Assembly: GCF_946998875.1 (NCBI RefSeq)
Contig: NZ_CAMQAY010000019.1
Location: forward strand, 1-24,604
Direction: 5' to 3'
DNA length: 24,604 nt
Source: an uncultured Peptoniphilus sp.
Lineage (GTDB): Bacteria; Bacillota; Clostridia; Tissierellales; Peptoniphilaceae
The translations under genes were made by a program, and so were the position numbers. Below the pieces are notes generated by a model that saw only the letters and a list, made by a program, of their open reading frames with translations, did no database searches and was not told where the DNA came from. Of the stretch, positions 22,688-24,604 are shown piece after piece. How positions within the stretch are numbered: position 1 is the stretch's first letter; each line of letters begins with the position of its first letter.

Positions 22688-24340
22688 TCACTCCTTGCCA
22701 TAGAAGCTTCTAGTAAATGCCTTATCAGCCTCACTCACCTTATAATCTTCATCATCTATATCTGATAAATTTACATAAAGTTGGTTTTTATTTAAAAGCT
22801 CCATAACAAGATTTCTTTGCTCATCAATACTAAGCTTATCAAAATCATCTTGATTTTCTTTTAAATCACTTGGGAGGACAGAAGGAATTAATTTTCCATG
22901 GTCAATGGCCTTAGTTAATATTTCTTTAACGGCATCTGAGTTCTTAGCATCTTCTAGTTCATTAACAAGATTTTCATTATCTTCTAAAAGCTCACAATAA
23001 ACAAAAGAACCGCCTCCTTGCCAATTTACTGTTTTAGAAATACCAAACTCAAAACCTTCAACGACCTTTTGTAGTCTTTCCAAGCCAATGGATATTTGTT
23101 CACTCATTTGCTCTATTCCTATATATTTTCTTCCCAATTTATGGGCAGTTGCCGCTGTTGTTCCGGAACCAAGATGATAATCTAATACAATATCTCCTTT
23201 ATTGCTTCCCATTTCGATAATTCTTTGAAGTAATTTTTCTGGCTTTTGTCCAGAGAAATCTAATAATTCAGATCTGTATCTATCTGTGGGGTATATATCA
23301 TCCCACCAATCTTCAAGTTTTTTCCCTTGAGCTTCAGCTTTTTCTTTAAAATCTTCTTTAGTATCAGCATTTCCAAATACCTGACCTGTATTATGAACGC
23401 CACTTTTATGCTTAACGTATGGCTGATTAAATAATGTATTTTCTCCATTACCATAATATAAAATATCATCATGTTTTCTCGGTAAAAACCTTGAGCTTCC
23501 TGATGGACCAGTATAACACCAAATAATATTATTTTTAAAATTTTCTTTTCCAAAGATATCATCCATTAATACTTTTGCATAATGAGACTCATTAAAATCC
23601 AAATGTACAAATATAGAACCGTCTGATTTTAGTAATCTTTTTGCTATAGCAAACCTATTTTTCATAAATGTCAACCAAGTTGAATGATTAAATTTATCAT
23701 TATATTTAAAAGAATCACCTCCGGTATTAAAAGGTGGATCAATGTAAATAAGCTGTACTTTACCTTCAAAATTTTCTAATAGAGAAGATAGCGCAAGCAA
23801 ATTATTTCCTTTTATAATTAAATTATCATCTTCCTTAAATTCTATATTTTCTTCTATTCTTTCTTTGGTGTATCTCTTAGCATTACCTAAAACTTTTGGA
23901 GCAAGAAGTCTATTTACCTGGTCTGGGGCTAAGGTTTCATTATAAAAAATTTCATCTCTTTTTTGGTCTTCTTTGGTCTGCCCTCCTTCAAGAACACAGT
24001 CTTTGTAAGGCCATACCAAGAAAACATCTTGTTTTTGACTAATTAGATTATTGTTATAATCTACCAGTCCTATCTTATTTTTATACATAGTAAAAGAATC
24101 CGGAAGAAATTCTTTTGATTCTAGTACCCAGACAAATTTATTTTTATCAAAAACATATATGTCATCAATTTTTGTAAAAAAAGCTTCTTTCAATAAATCG
24201 TTATTTAGCAAGGCCTTTAATAATTTCTCATCATTAGCCCTTGCTGCATCTGATACTTTTGTCTTAATAATTTGATTGGATTCTCCAACAAAACGCTCAT
24301 CAAAACTCAAAACTTTTTTTAACTCATCTAAAAATTTCAT
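22688..24340 (-). CDS. mod: Type III DNA methyltransferase, Mod subunit
   Basis: The methylation and recognition subunit, which methylates adenine at N6 on one strand of an asymmetric site and guides Res. It has 550 residues. The catalytic motif IV is DPPFNTGG (201-208) and the SAM-binding motif I is LDYHLGSGTT (386-395). This order (IV before I) marks a beta-class enzyme as expected for type III Mod. The target recognition domain lies between, about 270-370, and sets an unknown specificity. Family members more often have DPPY; Phe is a common variant. The ATG at 24340 is 3 bases after the stop of the XRE gene, with GAGGTAGG upstream. No long simple-sequence repeat was seen, so there is no sign of phase variation. 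Confidence 0.94.
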   Translation of the reverse strand: MKFLDELKKVLSFDERFVGESNQIIKTKVSDAARANDEKLLKALLNNDLLKEAFFTKIDDIYVFDKNKFVWVLESKEFLPDSFTMYKNKIGLVDYNNNLISQKQDVFLVWPYKDCVLEGGQTKEDQKRDEIFYNETLAPDQVNRLLAPKVLGNAKRYTKERIEENIEFKEDDNLIIKGNNLLALSSLLENFEGKVQLIYIDPPFNTGGDSFKYNDKFNHSTWLTFMKNRFAIAKRLLKSDGSIFVHLDFNESHYAKVLMDDIFGKENFKNNIIWCYTGPSGSSRFLPRKHDDILYYGNGENTLFNQPYVKHKSGVHNTGQVFGNADTKEDFKEKAEAQGKKLEDWWDDIYPTDRYRSELLDFSGQKPEKLLQRIIEMGSNKGDIVLDYHLGSGTTAATAHKLGRKYIGIEQMSEQISIGLERLQKVVEGFEFGISKTVNWQGGGSFVYCELLEDNENLVNELEDAKNSDAVKEILTKAIDHGKLIPSVLPSDLKENQDDFDKLSIDEQRNLVMELLNKNQLYVNLSDIDDEDYKVSEADKAFTRSFYGKE

Positions 24341-24343
24341 AAC

Positions 24344-24559
24344 CTACCTCACATAATCCATAATATCTTCAACCTTACACTCAAGAACATAACAAATTTT
24401 TGCTATAGTTTCTAAGTCAATTCTTTTAACTTTATTATTACAATAAGAATTGAGTTGCGTCCTTTGAAGATTTGCTTCTTTTTCTAATTTGTTTTTGCTT
24501 ATATTTTTTTCTTCTAAAACCTGGTCTATTTTAAAAATAATTTTCCCAAAGTTTTGCAT
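24344..24559 (-). CDS. XRE-family helix-turn-helix regulator
   Basis: A 71-residue protein that is essentially one Cro/C1-type helix-turn-helix domain. The recognition region is about 19-45 (ISKNKLEKEANLQRTQLNSYCN), and the end ETIAKICYVLECKVEDIMDYV is typical of the family. As the first gene of the restriction operon it is probably a controller that binds its own promoter and sets Mod/Res expression during establishment in a new host. This is inferred from position. The ATG at 24559 has GGGAGAG upstream. The promoter is probably within or beyond the last 45 bases of the window, where only a weak TTGAAA (about 24590) is visible. Confidence 0.85.
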   Translation of the reverse strand: MQNFGKIIFKIDQVLEEKNISKNKLEKEANLQRTQLNSYCNNKVKRIDLETIAKICYVLECKVEDIMDYVR

Positions 24560-24604
24560 AAATTTCTCTCCCTTGTAATTTTAAAAATCGGCATTTCAAT
24601 TAAT

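Noticed and set aside
22684..22734. Longer Res start at 22734 or 22701
   Set aside because: These lie inside mod without a good binding site; ATG 22683 has AAGGAG at 7 bases and begins right after the mod stop.
24176..24182. A7 homopolymer in mod as a phase-variation switch
   Set aside because: Seven bases is short for such an AT-rich genome, and many similar runs occur elsewhere; phase-variable mod genes usually carry much longer repeats.

Overview
This window looks like chromosome of a low-GC Gram-positive anaerobe, most likely a Gram-positive anaerobic coccus of the Peptoniphilaceae (Anaerococcus, Peptoniphilus or a relative). The basis is AT-rich codon use, strong AGGAGG-type ribosome binding sites, frequent TTG starts, hairpin-plus-U-tract terminators, a Lys/Glu/Ala-rich surface protein ending in a copper-amine-oxidase-N-like domain, and a DUF4364-family gene. 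The genus is inferred from family knowledge, not from any search.

Layout. (1) 1-1821: 3' part of a large repetitive surface protein gene, then several hairpins. (2) 1822-6863: a DUF4364-type gene on the minus strand, divergent from a plus-strand run of hpt, a CPBP membrane protease, a Sir2 deacylase and a methyltransferase. A YefM-YoeB toxin-antitoxin pair with its own promoter/operator follows, then hslO (Hsp33). (3) 6915-13300, all minus strand: an ECF transporter S component, then the aspartate-family operon lysC-asd-hom-thrC/thrB. This operon runs from aspartate to threonine, its genes overlap or nearly touch, and threonine synthase and homoserine kinase are fused into one 764-residue protein. 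A perfect-consensus promoter drives lysC. (4) 13301-17227: an orphan 94-residue gene with frameshifted coding debris behind it, an MgtA-type Mg2+ P-type ATPase and a small membrane protein. (5) 17270-24604: a defence island on the minus strand, reading XRE regulator, type III methyltransferase (Mod), type III restriction subunit (Res), OLD-family ATPase/TOPRIM nuclease and a compact UvrD-like helicase. A strong hairpin terminator closes it.

How the genes work together. LysC, Asd, Hom and ThrC-ThrB form the complete route from aspartate to threonine. YoeB is an mRNA interferase held in check by YefM, which should also bind the TGTACA operator overlapping its promoter. In the defence island, Mod and Res form a restriction-modification system, while the OLD nuclease and UvrD-like helicase pair resembles Gabija (GajA/GajB). 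Joining both in one apparent transcription unit is the most interesting feature here. The parts belong to known families; the composite arrangement and the unusually small helicase merit a closer look. No RNA genes, CRISPR arrays, insertion sequences or prophage structural genes were seen.
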